DNA from: Brachycybe producta
Lineage: Eukaryota > Arthropoda > Diplopoda > Playtdesmida > Andrognathidae
Length of the DNA: 64,000 nt
Direction of reading: 5' to 3'
Assembly (NCBI GenBank): GCA_036925085.1
Contig: JAUPFP010000025.1
Location: forward strand, 62,001 to 126,000
Below are positions 51,068-63,075 of this stretch, one piece after another (within the stretch, counting starts at the first letter, position 1; the number at the start of each line of letters is the position of its first letter). A program made the translations under genes and the position numbers. The notes under the pieces were generated by a model. It was given only the letters and a program-made list of their open reading frames with translations. It did no database searches and had not been told where the DNA came from.

Positions 51068-53593
51068 TTAGTCGTGTTGAGAAATTACCCAATGCTGAGA
51101 TTTAAATCTGTATTGCCGAGCCAAAAGTTCCAATCTGGACAAATGAATCAAACTGTCGTTGTCGACCGTTGCCAAAGGTCGACTCGGTAAACACCATTCC
51201 GCTCTAGGCAGAATGCTAGAGTGTGCTATCGTTGCATTAGGCACCGTTACTGTAGATATTTCAACTCTTATTGGCTCATCGGTTGTTAAACGTCTCTCGT
51301 CACATTTTGATCGATCGATAGTCATGCTGTCGTTCGTACTCGACCAATCCGTGGGCCAAAATCCAGATTCGGAAGTCGATGTAACCTGTTCTGGTGACGT
51401 TGACACATTAGGACGATTGTCTCTCTCTGTAATAGAAGCGTCCAATTCTGGTCGTTCCGGACGTAAAATGTGCGAGTTACTCTCGAATCGACCTAACCCA
51501 TTAACAATGTCTCGTTTCAGATTGTCGTTGTAAGTCGATTGCTGAGTTATTACATTTCGAGACGACCAATTCGTAGGGACGAACGGCGTTGGCATCGTAG
51601 GAAATGGACTAGAAAACGTTTTCATGTAGAAAATGTCCGTTTCGCTTGCGAGCTGCATGGGTGCATCTCCATAGTCGAGACTCTTTGCAAAGACACGTTC
51701 GTGAGACGTCCACTGATCTTCTTGGAAGACCCATTCAAAGTTATTGGAATCAGTTAACGTCGACGTGTCTCGTAATTTCTGAAAGAGACCGAAAGGTATC
51801 GACATAATCGACCGTTTGACACAGGTTTTAAGTTGTAAACGTCCCTCGAACTTCGATTATTTTGTCTTTCAAGAGCAACATTAAGAGAAACTGAAAAGTG
51901 TTTTATAAACTAGAAGGGTAGCTCATTAATTTAAGGGTAATTTCATGTTGATATCTTTCAATTTAAGCTTTTTATCCGAGTTTGGAAATAACTTGAACTA
52001 TAAGCATGAGAGATTTTTTAAAAATGTTGTCTATAAAAAGTTTGTTTTAAAAGATATTAACATAAAAATTCTATTATGTGATTCAGTTGCTGTTCTAGTT
52101 TCTAAGACACTTTCAATTTCTTCTTAGTGTTGCTTCTGAAATGCAAAATTAATGAAGAGTTCGAAAATCAGCTGTTTGTAAAACATCTTAATTCTGTATT
52201 TTATACCTTAGGTTTCTGATCTTTGTCTTGTTTCTTGGTTGAGATAAGAACACAGCAGTAATACTGTACCGACAAGAAAGCCGAAACGAATGCGACAATC
52301 GTCGGAATTGCCGTTGACAAATAAGCTAGGAAGAAACACGTAACGAATAGTATGAAAGTGTTGTCATGACATGAGCGACAGCTTACCTGCTACTACTAAA
52401 TTGATGTGTCCGTTTCTTAAGAGGTTCCGTAGTTGTTGCGGTCGAAGGAAGAATCGCCAATCTCCAAGTTCCATTAATAGCAGGTTTCCGAGATTTACGA
52501 GAAGAACGCCAATGTGCAAACCCAAAACGACTGTCAACTGGGAAAAATAAAAGTAAGTCATAAATGAAAACATTTTCTTTAAATTGTTATTCAATTTTGA
52601 ACAGTGGATTTAACATGAAAAAATGTCTCTTTCAAACTCTAGTTATTCTGTCTTTCAGGAGTAAAGTTAAGAGAAACTAGAAAGTGTTTTAGAAAAAAAC
52701 TAGAAGGTAGCTTAATCACTTAAGAGTACTTTCCTGTTGACGTTTTTTAAATTAAGCTTTTTTATGTCAGTTTGTAATTAACCAAACTTTAAGCAGACAA
52801 TATTTAATTTTTTTTATATAAAAAGTTTACTTTGAAAGATAACAACATGAAAATACTATTCAGTGTTTCACGTTACTGTTCTAGTTTCTAAAACAATTTC
52901 AATTTCTCCTTTGTGATTTTCAAGAAATCGAAAATCAGCAGTTTGTAAAACATTTTAATTAAATAATTTCAACGTTTATTTTACAGTAGAAGCGTAAATA
53001 AAGTTGCATAAAAACTAGAACGGTAGCTCTATCACTTACAGATATTTTCAATGTTGATGATATCTTTTTAAAACAACCTTTTTTATGACGGTTCGAAAAT
53101 TGACCAACTTTAAGGAAAGGGTTTTTTTTATTAATTTTCTTTTTGCATAAAATAAGTTAATTTTGAAGGATATCTACATAAAAATATCCTTTAGTGCTAG
53201 AGCTACCCTTCTAGTTTCTAAAACACTTTCTAGTTTCTCAATTTTGCTTCTAAAAGACAGATCAGAGTTCGAAAATCAGCTGTTCATAAAAAGTGTCTCA
53301 TACTTCCTGTCTTTTTATACCTTTGTTTTATGGTTCGATGCATTGATTAGAAATGATCCACTTACGATTGTCTAAAATAGAATAACTTTTTTTTTTTCAG
53401 AAAAAGGAATAAAATTATTGATTTTTGCGTGTCTTACAAGGATTCCCGTCCAGGCGTTGGATCCGGTGTGCAGCACAGTAGGCAGAATGAGGAATGCAAT
53501 TCCAGCTGTCATCTGGACAATTCCACAAAGTAAATAAGTCGATCCGAATAAGAGCGAACCAACACGAACTTCATTTTGTTTCTTTTCTTTCAT
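51068..53593 (-). CDS. Multi-pass membrane protein with long Ser/Thr-rich tail, unrecognised
   Basis: Exons in coding order: 53593-53438, possibly a 6-base microexon 53371-53366, 52537-52387, 52325-52207 and 51778-51068, giving 380 residues (378 without the microexon). Hydrophobic segments lie at about 14-38 (FGSTYLLCGIVQMTAGIAFL), 48-75 (VVLGLHIGVLLVNLG) and 100-140 (AYLSTAIPTIVAFVSAFLSV, YYCCVLI), so three or four membrane passes, with short N and long C ends probably cytoplasmic. The layout, small loops and an AWTGIL motif after the first segment recall tetraspan proteins of the MS4A/TMEM196 type, but I do not recognise the family. The last exon codes for 236 residues without hydrophobic stretches and contains two similar motifs, PTNWSSRN and PTDWSSTN. 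Splice sites are all GT-AG and in phase. Divergent from FLOT1. Confidence 0.75.
51820..52195. mobile_element. Family A hairpin MITE, orphan gene intron
   Basis: AAACTAGAAGGGTAGCTCA (about 51908), TTGCTGTTCTAGTTTCTAAG (about 52087), outer arms with AGAGCAACATTAAGAGAAAC and AAAATCAGCTGTTTGTAAAA. Confidence 0.75.
52615..52960. mobile_element. Family A hairpin MITE, orphan gene intron
   Basis: Left arm GGAGTAAAGTTAAGAGAAAC, AAAACTAGAAGGTAGCTTA; right arm TACTGTTCTAGTTTCTAAAA. About 30 bases from the next copy. Confidence 0.7.
52985..53330. mobile_element. Family A hairpin MITE, orphan gene intron
   Basis: AAAACTAGAACGGTAGCTCT (about 53010), ACCCTTCTAGTTTCTAAAAC (about 53204) and terminus AAAATCAGCTGTTCATAAAA. 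Confidence 0.75.
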
Positions 53594-54532
53594 TTCGTTC
53601 TAAATCATTTCTGTTATTAACATGGGCTTTCACAATTGAATTGAGATACTGGGTATGATGTCATCGTATGCTCTTGATTATATAGTTAATGACGTCACAG
53701 GAATTGTTTGCATAATAATGAGGTATATATTGTTAATAAATGTGCAATTGGGATTGGTCATAAATTATGTTTCCTTGTTCGTTTCCGCAAAATTTCCCTT
53801 TTAATATAGCGGTTATGACAACAACAAAAAAAAAACACATTATACAACAAGATATTGAAAAAATCATTTTAATTTCTATTTATTACAATCATTATAATAA
53901 ATTACAAAAAAAAATCGGATGTGTTTTATTGAATGTCAATCGTTGTCGTTGACCCTGAGTTGACAGTGATCGTTTTCTTTGCACAGTTCTTCCTGTAATT
54001 ATATGCTCATTGTGCAAACTGTGTACAATATATATTCAGTCGTCTGCTCTTTTTCATTGTTATCTGTGCGTTGAATTACGATCGTTTAATTGCACGATTT
54101 GTCAGTGTATCGATTTAATGCTTGTTTATCGATATTTTATTTAGCCGATGTTTTTATTTACGTAACCGGTTATGTAATTATTACATTTTGTGTCATATGA
54201 GGTTGATCATGATGGCACAAGATGGCGCATGGAAGAGCTTCATGTTGTATTCACATAAGCTTTTTGCCATCTGCCTGTAATCAATTATCTTTGCATTCGA
54301 ATACATGAAGATCTGTAAGAGTAATCCTGTTGTATTGACTTAACATTAGTGGATTCTGCTCCATCTACTCTTAATTTTGTTTTCGGACATTACGGGTTTA
54401 TCATCATCTTCCACCCTTCAATCATAGCCTCTAAGCGTCGTCTTTCAGTGTTTCATTCTCGTTTTCTGTTCAGTCTTGGTTGTTTGTGTGTTTGTTTGGT
54501 GCTATTATTTATCACGCGATCTTCACATCGAA
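53594..54532. promoter_or_regulatory. Divergent promoter region of the orphan gene and FLOT1
   Basis: 940 bases between opposite start codons. TGACGTCA at 53690-53697, about 100 bases from the orphan gene's ATG. TATCGATA near 54133 and CAAGATGGCGCATGG near 54224 lie 300-400 bases before the FLOT1 ATG. The region just before the FLOT1 ATG is C/T-rich, leader-like sequence. Confidence 0.45.
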
Positions 54533-57500
54533 ATGGTTTCTGGATTTGTAACTTGTGGTCCTAACGAAGCGATGGTCGTTTCTGGTGAGTTTGTTTCGGG
54601 ATGACTTTGTGTTTGAACGAAAGGGGAGATCTTCGCGTTGAACATTGAGCCTTGTAGCCTCATATTCGCGTATTGTTATCTATCCAGGCCTCATTTGGGG
54701 GGGGGGGGGGGGGAGGAGGAGGTGATTATGGCAGGGTATTTTTAGTCCTACTGGGTTTGAAGGGCTGACCCCCCCCCCCCCCCTCACATGGCCCTTCAAT
54801 GTGAACATTATGTAACAATAGCCTAGGTTTCCCCTTAGACCTACCTTAGATATCCATAAATACATTGTTTTCTGATTAATTACCAATTAAATTTCATGTT
54901 TTACTGATTTTATTTTGCAATTTTCTGCAGGCAAATATTTTTTTTTTTCAGTTTTTGTTGTTAATTTTTTGTAGTTTTTTTCGTGCTGGGAGTTCCGGGT
55001 TCGAATTCCGGTCAAGGCACGGTTTGTTGTTGTTGTTTTATAATTTTTCCGTCATTTTCCCGACGTCAGACAGGGCAGTCTGGTGTAACACATTGATCAC
55101 CATCATTTGACCTTAGGTCTAAGGTTAGATCTTAAGATTTGATCGCGGGGGGGGGGGGAAGTGGTTCAGGGAAAGATGAAATAAGATTTCTTCAGTTTTC
55201 TGCTGTGTTTTTCTTTTTTGCATATTTTTTTTTTTTCGAGTTTTCAGCTTGTTTTTTGATAATATTTTTTAATTTTCTCTCCGTTTTTCATTTTTGTATT
55301 TCATTTTTTGCTGTTTTCTTCAGTTTTTTTCATATTTCTTAATTTTCTGTGTGATTTTTTAAACTTTTTTTTTTAAAATTTTGTGTAGTTTAACATGTTG
55401 ATCATAAAAGGGGTCCACAATAGAGCCCCCCCTCCCCCAAAGGGCCACATTAGAGATAAAGGTCCTTGCAATTATGTCTCTTCATAACATCTGTGGTTAC
55501 GGTTGGGTCAATGACACCAAATGAATGAACATTCATACGAATGCGGTGTTTTTAATTCTTCAGTGCCATAAAATCGATATTAAGCTGCTTTAAAGCTTCA
55601 GCGTCCACTTTTAAGAGTCTGCTCTGCACTTTTTATTATATAAAAAAAAAATGTTTTCGATGAGATTTTTGTTGAGATTTTTCACATTTTTCATTCGTTA
55701 TTTTTGTTTTATTTCATTAAAGGATGCTGTCATTCAAAGCCGCTTTTGGTTCCTGGAGGCCGAGCTTTCGTCTGGCCGTTTATTCAGCAAGTTCAAAGGT
55801 TAAATTGTATGCCTTACTCGTAAGGCCAAAACTTTTAGGCAAATAAAAATTGAAAAAATGTACAAATAATTTTATGAAAAAATTGAAAAAATGTACAAAT
55901 CATTTTATGAAAAAATTGAAAAAATGTACAAATCATTTTATGAAAATGTGTTTTATGCAAATACAGTAGAAAGAAATCCTCAAAAAAATGCAAGAAAATT
56001 ATTCATTTAATTAAATATCTGAAGCAATTAAGAGTTAAACTCATCAGAAGCAACAAAAAGAAATCGCACAAATCAAAACGATTTTGAATAAAGGGCTTTA
56101 TAGATATTTATTGTGTTTTTGGTCCCACAGATGGCGCGCCTGCGTGGCTATTATGTTCTATAGGAAGTCTCTTCCATTCCCATCTGCGGTTTTCAGAAAA
56201 TTTATATTTTTCAAGCGAACGTTTTTCAGAAGAAACATTACGAAAAAATTCAAAGTGTTTTAGAAACTAGAATAGTTGGTGATAATGCTAAAAGTTATTT
56301 CAATGATGATATCTTTCAAAATAAACTTTTTATGACAAGTTTGAAAAAGAAGGTGACAATAGTTTTTTCATGAAATGTCAACCAGGTCATTTTTCAAACT
56401 GTGAACTATAAAATGTTTCATTTTTAAGATATTGCTATGGAAAAACTTTTAACATAATCTTTTACCTTTCTAGTTTTGAAAACAATTTGAATTTTTTTTT
56501 ATTCGTAATATTGTTTCTAAAAAAAGGTTTGCTTGACGTTTTTGCATGAAAATTATCTAAAAACGTCTATGGATTATAGGATTAGCCATTGCAGTGGCGC
56601 CATCTGATGGAACAAAAGAAAAATAAATATCTATAAAATCACCAGAATCTTTTTGTAGATTTTTTTATTGACAAAAACAGCGGGGTTTTTTTTAAAGAGA
56701 TAAGTGTAATTATGCGAATTTATGCAAATTAGAAGAAATTATGTATTTTTCTTATGGATTAAACTGATTATTGTTGCACATTTGACACTTGTGGTATCAT
56801 AGTGTTCATGAATTGGGATCGGAGCCGTGATTACGTGCTTTGTGAAATTTATACAATCGTTTGGCCTTACTTGCGAGTCTTTTATTATTTTATGCAAATT
56901 GTGTTAATTTTTTGATTTTTTTTGCTGTTGTAGAATTTCTTTAAACACGATGACACTCATTGTTGAAAGCCCGAAAGTTTACACGAACCAAGGAGTTGCT
57001 ATTTCAGTGACCGGAATAGCACAAGTATTAAAAATATGTCTTTTATGTTCTCGAATAAAATACGATCATTAGTTTGTCGCTATTTGTTAAAGGTGAAGAT
57101 ACAAGGTCAGAACGAAGAGATGCTGATGATGGCTTGCCAGCAGTTCTTGGGAAAATCTGACGAACAGATAAGAAAGGTGGCTCTGGAAACGCTCGAGGGC
57201 CACCAGAGAGCCATCATGGGTACAATGAGTGTCGAGGTTGGATAATCTCGCTTCTTGTAACATTGCAAACGCATCTAATTGGCTGAATAATTGGCTTTTA
57301 TCAGGAGATCTACAAAGACCGAAAGATGTTTTCAAAGAAAGTGTTCGAAGTGGCATCTTCGGATCTCGTTAATATGGGGATCACCGTAGTTTCTTATACG
57401 ATCAAGGACATTCGTGACGAAGAAGTTCGTTTTTTTTAGTCTTTTTTTTCATTTAAAGGATTTGATATTTGTGTTTTGAGATGTTTTTTTTATGAATAGT

Positions 57501-59316
57501 TGATTATTGAACCCTGTTTATTCTGCGTTTCAGGACCAACATTGAGATAAATTAGATAGAAAGTGTTTTACAAACTGGAAGGGTACCTCAATGATTTAAG
57601 GGTGGTTTTCATGTTGATATCTTTTAACATAAACTTTTTTTTGGACAAAAAAATTAAAAATATTGTCTGCTTAAAATTGGGTCGTTTTCAAATTGACAAA
57701 AAAGTTTATTTTAAAAGATATCAACATGAAAATACCCTTAAGTGATTGAGCTACTTTTCTAGTTTCTAAAACACTTTTATGTTTGTTTTTTCGTAATTTT
57801 GCTCCTGAAAGACCGAATGACAAAAGTTCAAAGATCGCTTATGGTTCGAAATTATCTTAAATTTTAGGGTTATCTTCGTGCTTTGGGGATGGCTAGAACG
57901 GCAGAAGTAAAACGCGACGCTCGCATTGGAGAAGCGGAAGCTAGACGAGATGCGACCATCAGAGTTTGTGAATCGGATTTTCTCTGTTTCTGTTTAAATT
58001 CTAATACGATTTTGTGATTTTTAGGAAGCGATAGCGGAAGAAGAAAGAATGGCAGCTCGTTATCTCAATGATATCGACATTGCGAAATCGTTTCGTGATT
58101 TCGAGTTGAAGAAAGCTTCGTTTGACTTGGAAGTTCAAACAAAAGTTTGTTGATGATTTCCTTAAAATATTTTATGAAAAACTGATTTACGAATTCTGGT
58201 TATTCTGTGTGTTTGAACAACGTGAAAATACCCTTAAGTGATTGAGCTACCCTTCTAGTTTCTTAAACAATTTCTTTTGTTTCTTCATTGTTCACCTGAA
58301 AGACAGAATAATCAGAGTTCGAGGGTCATTTACATTTTAAAACCTTCTTAAGATTGTATAGTTTCGAGATTAAAACGGAAATGTCTCGCTTTTAGAAAGC
58401 CGAAGCGGAATTGGCTTTTGAACTGCAGGCGGCAAAGACGAAACAAAGGATCAAGGAGGAGCAGATGCACATCAAGGTGATCGAACGAGCGCAAGCGATT
58501 CAAGTCGAGGAGCAAGAAATCATGAGACGTAGCAAGGAGTTAGAGGCTATCGTTAGACAACCGGCCGAAGCAGAACGCTTCCGTCTAGAAAAGCTGGCCG
58601 AAGCAAATAGGTGGCTTTTCACGCTCGCTTTTTTTTTAATGCTTTCATTAATCGTCTTTATCCCACGTTGTATATTAGAAATCGTCTCATTCTGGAAGCG
58701 CAAGCTGATGCGGAGTCTTTGAGAGTTCGTACACTCGTATTCTTTTCACCGTTATCGTTTGAGATTGTTTAAATTTTATAATAGGTGAGAGGTGAAGCGA
58801 TGGCTTATGCCATCGAAGCTAAAGCAAAAGCGGAAGCTGAACAGATGGCGAAAAAGGCCGATGCGTGGCGCGAATATAAAGATGCGGCATTGGTCGATAT
58901 GGTTCTAGAAACAATGCCAAAGGTCTGCCACTTCTTTGTTTGCTGCAAAAACACTGATGAATAATACGAGATTGTTACTTTATCGTAGATTGTTGCCGAA
59001 GTTGCGGCTCCTCTGACCCAAACTAAACGCATCGTAATGGTATCAAGCGGAACTGGAGAAATAGGAGCCGCGAGAATGGCCGGCGAAGTTTTGGACATCG
59101 TTGCCAAAGTTCCGGAACTCGTTAAACAAATGACCGGAGTTGACATCACTAAGGTACATCCTCGTACCTCGTGGTGAATTTACGAAAAATCGAGAGTCAA
59201 TTATTACTGTTTGATTTCAAATGAAGTCATTTCGTTTTACGGTTTTGACAAAATAAAAGATAATTCGAGATGTTCGTAAATTTCAGTCGATCCATATGGC
59301 GGCGGCTTCTCTCTAA
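54533..59316 (+). CDS. FLOT1: Flotillin-1
   Basis: SPFH/prohibitin-domain protein that scaffolds membrane microdomains and clathrin-independent endocytosis. Twelve exons: 54533-54584, 55723-55798, 56934-57024, 57093-57236, 57305-57424, 57868-57963, 58025-58144, 58396-58610, 58679-58724, 58785-58922, 58989-59153 and 59287-59316, 430 residues (human 427). The start [18 protein letters not shown] fits the family; the Cys of TCGPNEA is in the membrane-anchoring N terminus. Then [83 protein letters not shown], the Glu/Ala-rich coiled coil (residues about 190-360) and [20 protein letters not shown]. It ends SIHMAAASL. Its introns hold family A MITEs and a 33-base minisatellite. Confidence 0.96.
54697..54783. 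repeat. Facing poly-G and poly-C runs, FLOT1 intron 1
   Basis: G17 at 54697-54713 and C15 at 54769-54783, able to pair or form G-quadruplexes. The run lengths may be assembly-sensitive. Another G run is at about 55146-55159. Confidence 0.7.
54985..55025 (+). repeat. tRNA-derived SINE fragment, FLOT1 intron 1
   Basis: GGGTTCGAATTCCGG is a perfect RNA polymerase III B box/T-arm, followed by TCAAGGCACGG. No matching A box upstream, so a fragment. Confidence 0.5.
55848..55948. repeat. 33-base minisatellite, FLOT1 intron 2
   Basis: About three copies of a unit containing TTGAAAAAATGTACAAAT, starting near 55850, 55883 and 55916, the last two nearly identical. Confidence 0.85.
56200..56540. mobile_element. 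Family A MITE, diverged, FLOT1 intron 2
   Basis: TTAGAAACTAGAATAGTTGG (about 56261) and TTTACCTTTCTAGTTTTGAA (about 56460), with the TTTCAAAATAAACTTTTTAT block. Confidence 0.65.
57485..57865. mobile_element. Family A hairpin MITE, FLOT1 intron
   Basis: ACAAACTGGAAGGGTACCTC (about 57571), right arm TGAGCTACTTTTCTAGTTTC (about 57745), outer arm GCTCCTGAAAGACCGAATGA. It fills most of the 443-base intron. Confidence 0.75.
58155..58370. mobile_element. Family A MITE lacking its centre and left core, FLOT1 intron
   Basis: Left terminus TTATGAAAAACTGATTTACG then directly the right arm TGAGCTACCCTTCTAGTTTC and CACCTGAAAGACAGAATAAT. Confidence 0.65.
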
Positions 59317-60490
59317 ATTCAAAAAAACCAAATCTCACATCAGAAGTGCTTCTTCCTCCTCCGTTCACTCTTTTTTTATATTTGAAAATATCTTAATTTT
59401 CATTTACAACGATTACGTTCAATTTTTAGATCGTAAGTTATGATTTTTTACATTTTTTTTTTTACTTTTTTAACTAAAAAGAAATCGTTTATTTTATGTT
59501 TTCATATTTTCTTTTTTTGCTAGTGAAATCCGATTCTTTTTTGTTCCATTAGTTTCATCCCTACTCTTCCAAGTGACCATTGGTCAGCATTTTTTTTTAG
59601 TCAATTTTAACATTATTTGTATGTGTGTGCCTCTTTTATTATAATACGCTATATAAATATAAATATTTACATTTTTGAAAACATAACCGGTAATTGATTT
59701 TATATATATGCGATTTTGTATTTTATTAAGTCACATTTAACCAGGTTTATCGATGTTCTACAACGAATACGACCAAACATTGTTAATTAATTTGTCTTAA
59801 GTATCGAAACAATTCATTCATTTTTTTTGCAGACAGCGATTTTGACCGCAGTAGTATTATTAATATTATAATATATTGTACCAGTTAAGTTCTGATTAGA
59901 AAATACATTTGAAAAGCTTTTTTATTTTAAAAAACTCAATAAGTTCATATTTTGGCCAAATCTTTTTTTATTTTTGTGAACAGTTTTCAGAGCTGAATCG
60001 ATATCTGATCTTTTTTTTCTTTCTAAAGTATAAAAGAGAGAGTAAAAGCCACTTCAAATACAGGTTTTCTATGTAAAAGGCTTCGAGGTTTTTGTATTTC
60101 CTCAACAATTTGAGACAACTGGACATCTTGAGTTTTGAAAAATAAAAAGCTCCTAGTTTTCTCTTAAATCATTCATTTATTTCGCTTTATTTTTGAAGTT
60201 ATCAATGATGTGGAAAGAATTATACGTTTTTCATTCAACGAGGCTGTTTTTGGAGGCTAGAAGTTTTAAAATCAACTTCACTGTGCTTCTTGTGGGGGGC
60301 ATTACAGCAAGTTAATATGACTGTCATATGACGGCAGATTGTTATATCTAGCTCATAATTTTGTAATAGTCATAAAAACAAACTTAATATATTACTATGA
60401 CAATTATTGTCTTATAATTGCTATAAGGCCCCTAAGTTATTTATCAATCTAGAGTTCTATTTGGATTCTAACCTCTAAACAGGCTCGTTA
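59317..60490. other. FLOT1 3' flank, AT-rich
   Basis: No gene. Several A/T runs; a possible 250-base inverted-repeat element at about 60238-60490, with ends ACGAGGCTGTTTTTGGAGGC and the complement of CTAACCTCTAAACAGGCTCG, related to the small palindromes inside the hAT-like element at 13.4-13.8 kb. Confidence 0.45.
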
Positions 60491-60635
60491 CGGTAGTTTT
60501 AAATTGTAAACGCCTCTTGAACTCTTGATTGTTCTGTGTTTTCAGGAGAAACTTTCAAGTGTTTTAGAAACTATAAAGGTAGCTCAATCACTTAAGGCTA
60601 TTTTTCATGTTATTTTTCACGTTAACGAAAAAAAC
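60491..60635. mobile_element. Family A left half
   Basis: Outer arm TTTTAAATTGTAAACGCC, then GTGTTTTAGAAACTATAAAG. No right arm. Confidence 0.6.
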
Positions 60636-61004
60636 GCATAATTCTTTTGGCCTTTCTTAACAATTTATTGCTAATTATATTAATTTTGATACATGTTTTT
60701 TTATTATTAACAACGATCCACCGTTTATTTTTTATTGAGATTTTATTTTATTTTTTACACCTTTATTTTCTAAAATATAAAATGAAAATATATTGTTTTT
60801 GCAGTTAATAACATATTACGTAGTAAAACCGTGTAATCTAGCAATATTTAATGTAGCATATAGTTATTGTTAGCTTTATAGATTTCTTATTAAAATATAG
60901 GCCTAATTATTATTTTGAAATCGATTTTTTTTTCTTTTCATTTATAATAAATTTAATAAAAAAAATTGTGGCTCTAAATGTTTGTCTCAAGTGTGTATAA
61001 ATAT

Positions 61005-62760
61005 ATTAGCCTTTAACTACCTAAGCTAACTAACCCACTAACCAAACCTAACCCAACACTAACCTAACATAATCTAACATGTAATATGTTATATGTAATA
61101 TGTCTATGTAATAGTTGATTGTAGCGCCCCTGTCTTCAAACATTTCAAACATTAATTAAAAAAGTTCTATGTTAAAAATCCTATACCTCCAAAAAAAAGT
61201 TTTTGCTTTTTAGCAAAAATTTTTTAATGGAGATGGTGGCTCCATCTACTTTGGCTGAATTTTTTTTAAATTTATTTTATAGATTTGTTTGACATATTGT
61301 TTCACAAATCCAAAGTATAATTTATTAGCTCTTTTGCTGCAGTTGTCAGCATAGCTATGTTGGTAGCATCTCTGCCTTGTGAACTTGTGTTCATGGGTTC
61401 AAACCTCAGTAGTGTCTGTTAGTTTTTAATATTTTCAAATTGTTCAAATAAACATAAATATATTTATTGTTAAAATGATGTCACATGCCCCGCCCCTTTT
61501 ATGTGAAATGGCAATTTCTAATTGGTTGATATTTGGCCTGACACTTATAAAAAGGCAGGGCAAACGACCTTCTTCCGCTGTCTCCAAACGCCTGACAGGC
61601 TTCTGTAGACAGCTTCAGAAATATTTTGGCTCCACCCTTTTATGAACATCATCAATTTCTAATTGGTTGTAACCTAACCCAACACTAACTCACTAACCTA
61701 ACCTAACCCAACACACTAACCTAACCTAACCCAACACTAACCCACTAATCTAACATAACCTAACACTTTATACAGGGTCTCTATGTAATAGTTGATTGTA
61801 GCGCCCCTGTCTTCAAACATTTCAAACATTAATTAAAAAAGTTCTATGTTAAAAATCCTATACCTCCAAAAAAAGTTTTTGCTTTTTAGCAAAAAATTTT
61901 TAATGGAGACCGTGGCTCCATCTACTTTGGCTGAATTTTTTTAAAAATTTATTTTATAGTTTTGTTTGACTTATTGTTTAACAAATCCTTAGTATAATTT
62001 ATTAGTTTTGTTGTTGCAGTTGCCAGTTTAGCTGTATTGGTAGCATCTCTGCCTTGTGAACTTGTGTCCCTGGGTTCAAGTCTCAGTAGTGTCTGTTTGT
62101 TTTTATTATTTTCAAATAAATGAGAATATATTTATTGTTAAAATGATGTCACATGCCTCGCCCTTTTATGTGAGACGGCAATTTCTAATTGGTTGATATT
62201 TGGCCTGACACTTATAAAAGGGCAGGGCAAACGACCTTCTTCCGCTGTCTCCAAATGCCTGACAGGCATCTGTAGACAGCTTCAGAAATTTTTTGGCTCC
62301 ACCCTTTTATGAACGTCATCAATTTCTAATTGGTTGTAACCTATCCCACTAACTTAACCTAACCCAACACTAACCCACTAACCTAACACTTTATACATGG
62401 ACTCTATGTAATACTTGATTGTAGCGCCCCTGTCTTCAAACATTTCAAACATTAATTAATAAAGTTCTATGTTAAAAATCCTATACCTCCAAAAAAAGTT
62501 TTTGCTTTTTAGCAAAATTTTTGTAACGGAGACGGTGGCTCCATCTACTTTGGCTGAATTTTTTTTAAATTTATTTTATAGATTAATTTGACATATTGTT
62601 TAACAAATCCTTAGTAAAATTTATTAGCTCTGTTCCTGTAGATGTCAGTATAGCTGTGTTGGTTGCTTCTCTGCTTTGAGACAATATGTTCCTGGGTTCA
62701 AATCTCTCTAGTGTCGGTTAGTTTTTATTACTTTTTAATATATTTATATTTTTAAAATAA
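61005..62760. repeat. Three-copy tandem composite repeat (TTAGG-like tract + SINE + family B)
   Basis: Unit marker TCTATGTAATANTTGATTGT at 61103, 61780 and 62403 (spacings 677 and 623). Each unit holds a CCTAACCTAACCCAAC-type tract, about 230 bases of unknown sequence, a tRNA-like block with B box GGGTTCAAACCTC (61395) or close variants (62071, 62694), and, in units 1 and 2, a family B-like inverted repeat. The third unit breaks off near 62730. Confidence 0.85.
61337..61432 (+). repeat. tRNA-derived SINE body, array unit 1
   Basis: TAGCTATGTTGG resembles a polymerase III A box and GGGTTCAAACCTC a B box, spaced as in a tRNA; there is no clean acceptor stem. Versions in units 2 and 3 have drifted. 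Confidence 0.6.
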
Positions 62761-62794
62761 AAATAAATATATTTGTTCAAATTTTATGTGCAGT

Positions 62795-62885
62795 TGTCAG
62801 GGTAGCCTAGATGGTTAAACCCTCAACCCTGAGGTGCTTTAACCTAAGTTCTGAGAGTTCAAACCCCACTAGTGCTTTTTAATAT
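62795..62885 (+). repeat. Second tRNA-like SINE
   Basis: GTAGCCTAGATGGTTAAA (A box) and GAGAGTTCAAACCCCACTAG (B box) with tRNA-like spacing; different from the array SINE. Confidence 0.55.
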
Positions 62886-63075
62886 TCTGCAACTTGGATA
62901 AATTACAACAGGGGATAATATATTATATGAAACAAATAGAATTAATATTTAATTTTTTAAATGTCAATATTTATCGATATATTGATAAATACATTCCCGA
63001 TATATTTTGAACTATCGATAGGTTAGTTTTCTTTTCGATAACTGCTATCATAAAAAAATTTAGAAAATTGGTTTG

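Noticed and set aside
54985-55025. tRNA gene in FLOT1 intron 1
   Set aside because: Only the T-arm/B box is present; there is no A box, anticodon arm or acceptor stem pairing.
61005-62400. True telomere or subtelomere
   Set aside because: The CCTAA/CCCAA tracts are short and degenerate, and recur inside a tandem unit with a SINE and MITE; genes flank the region on one side.
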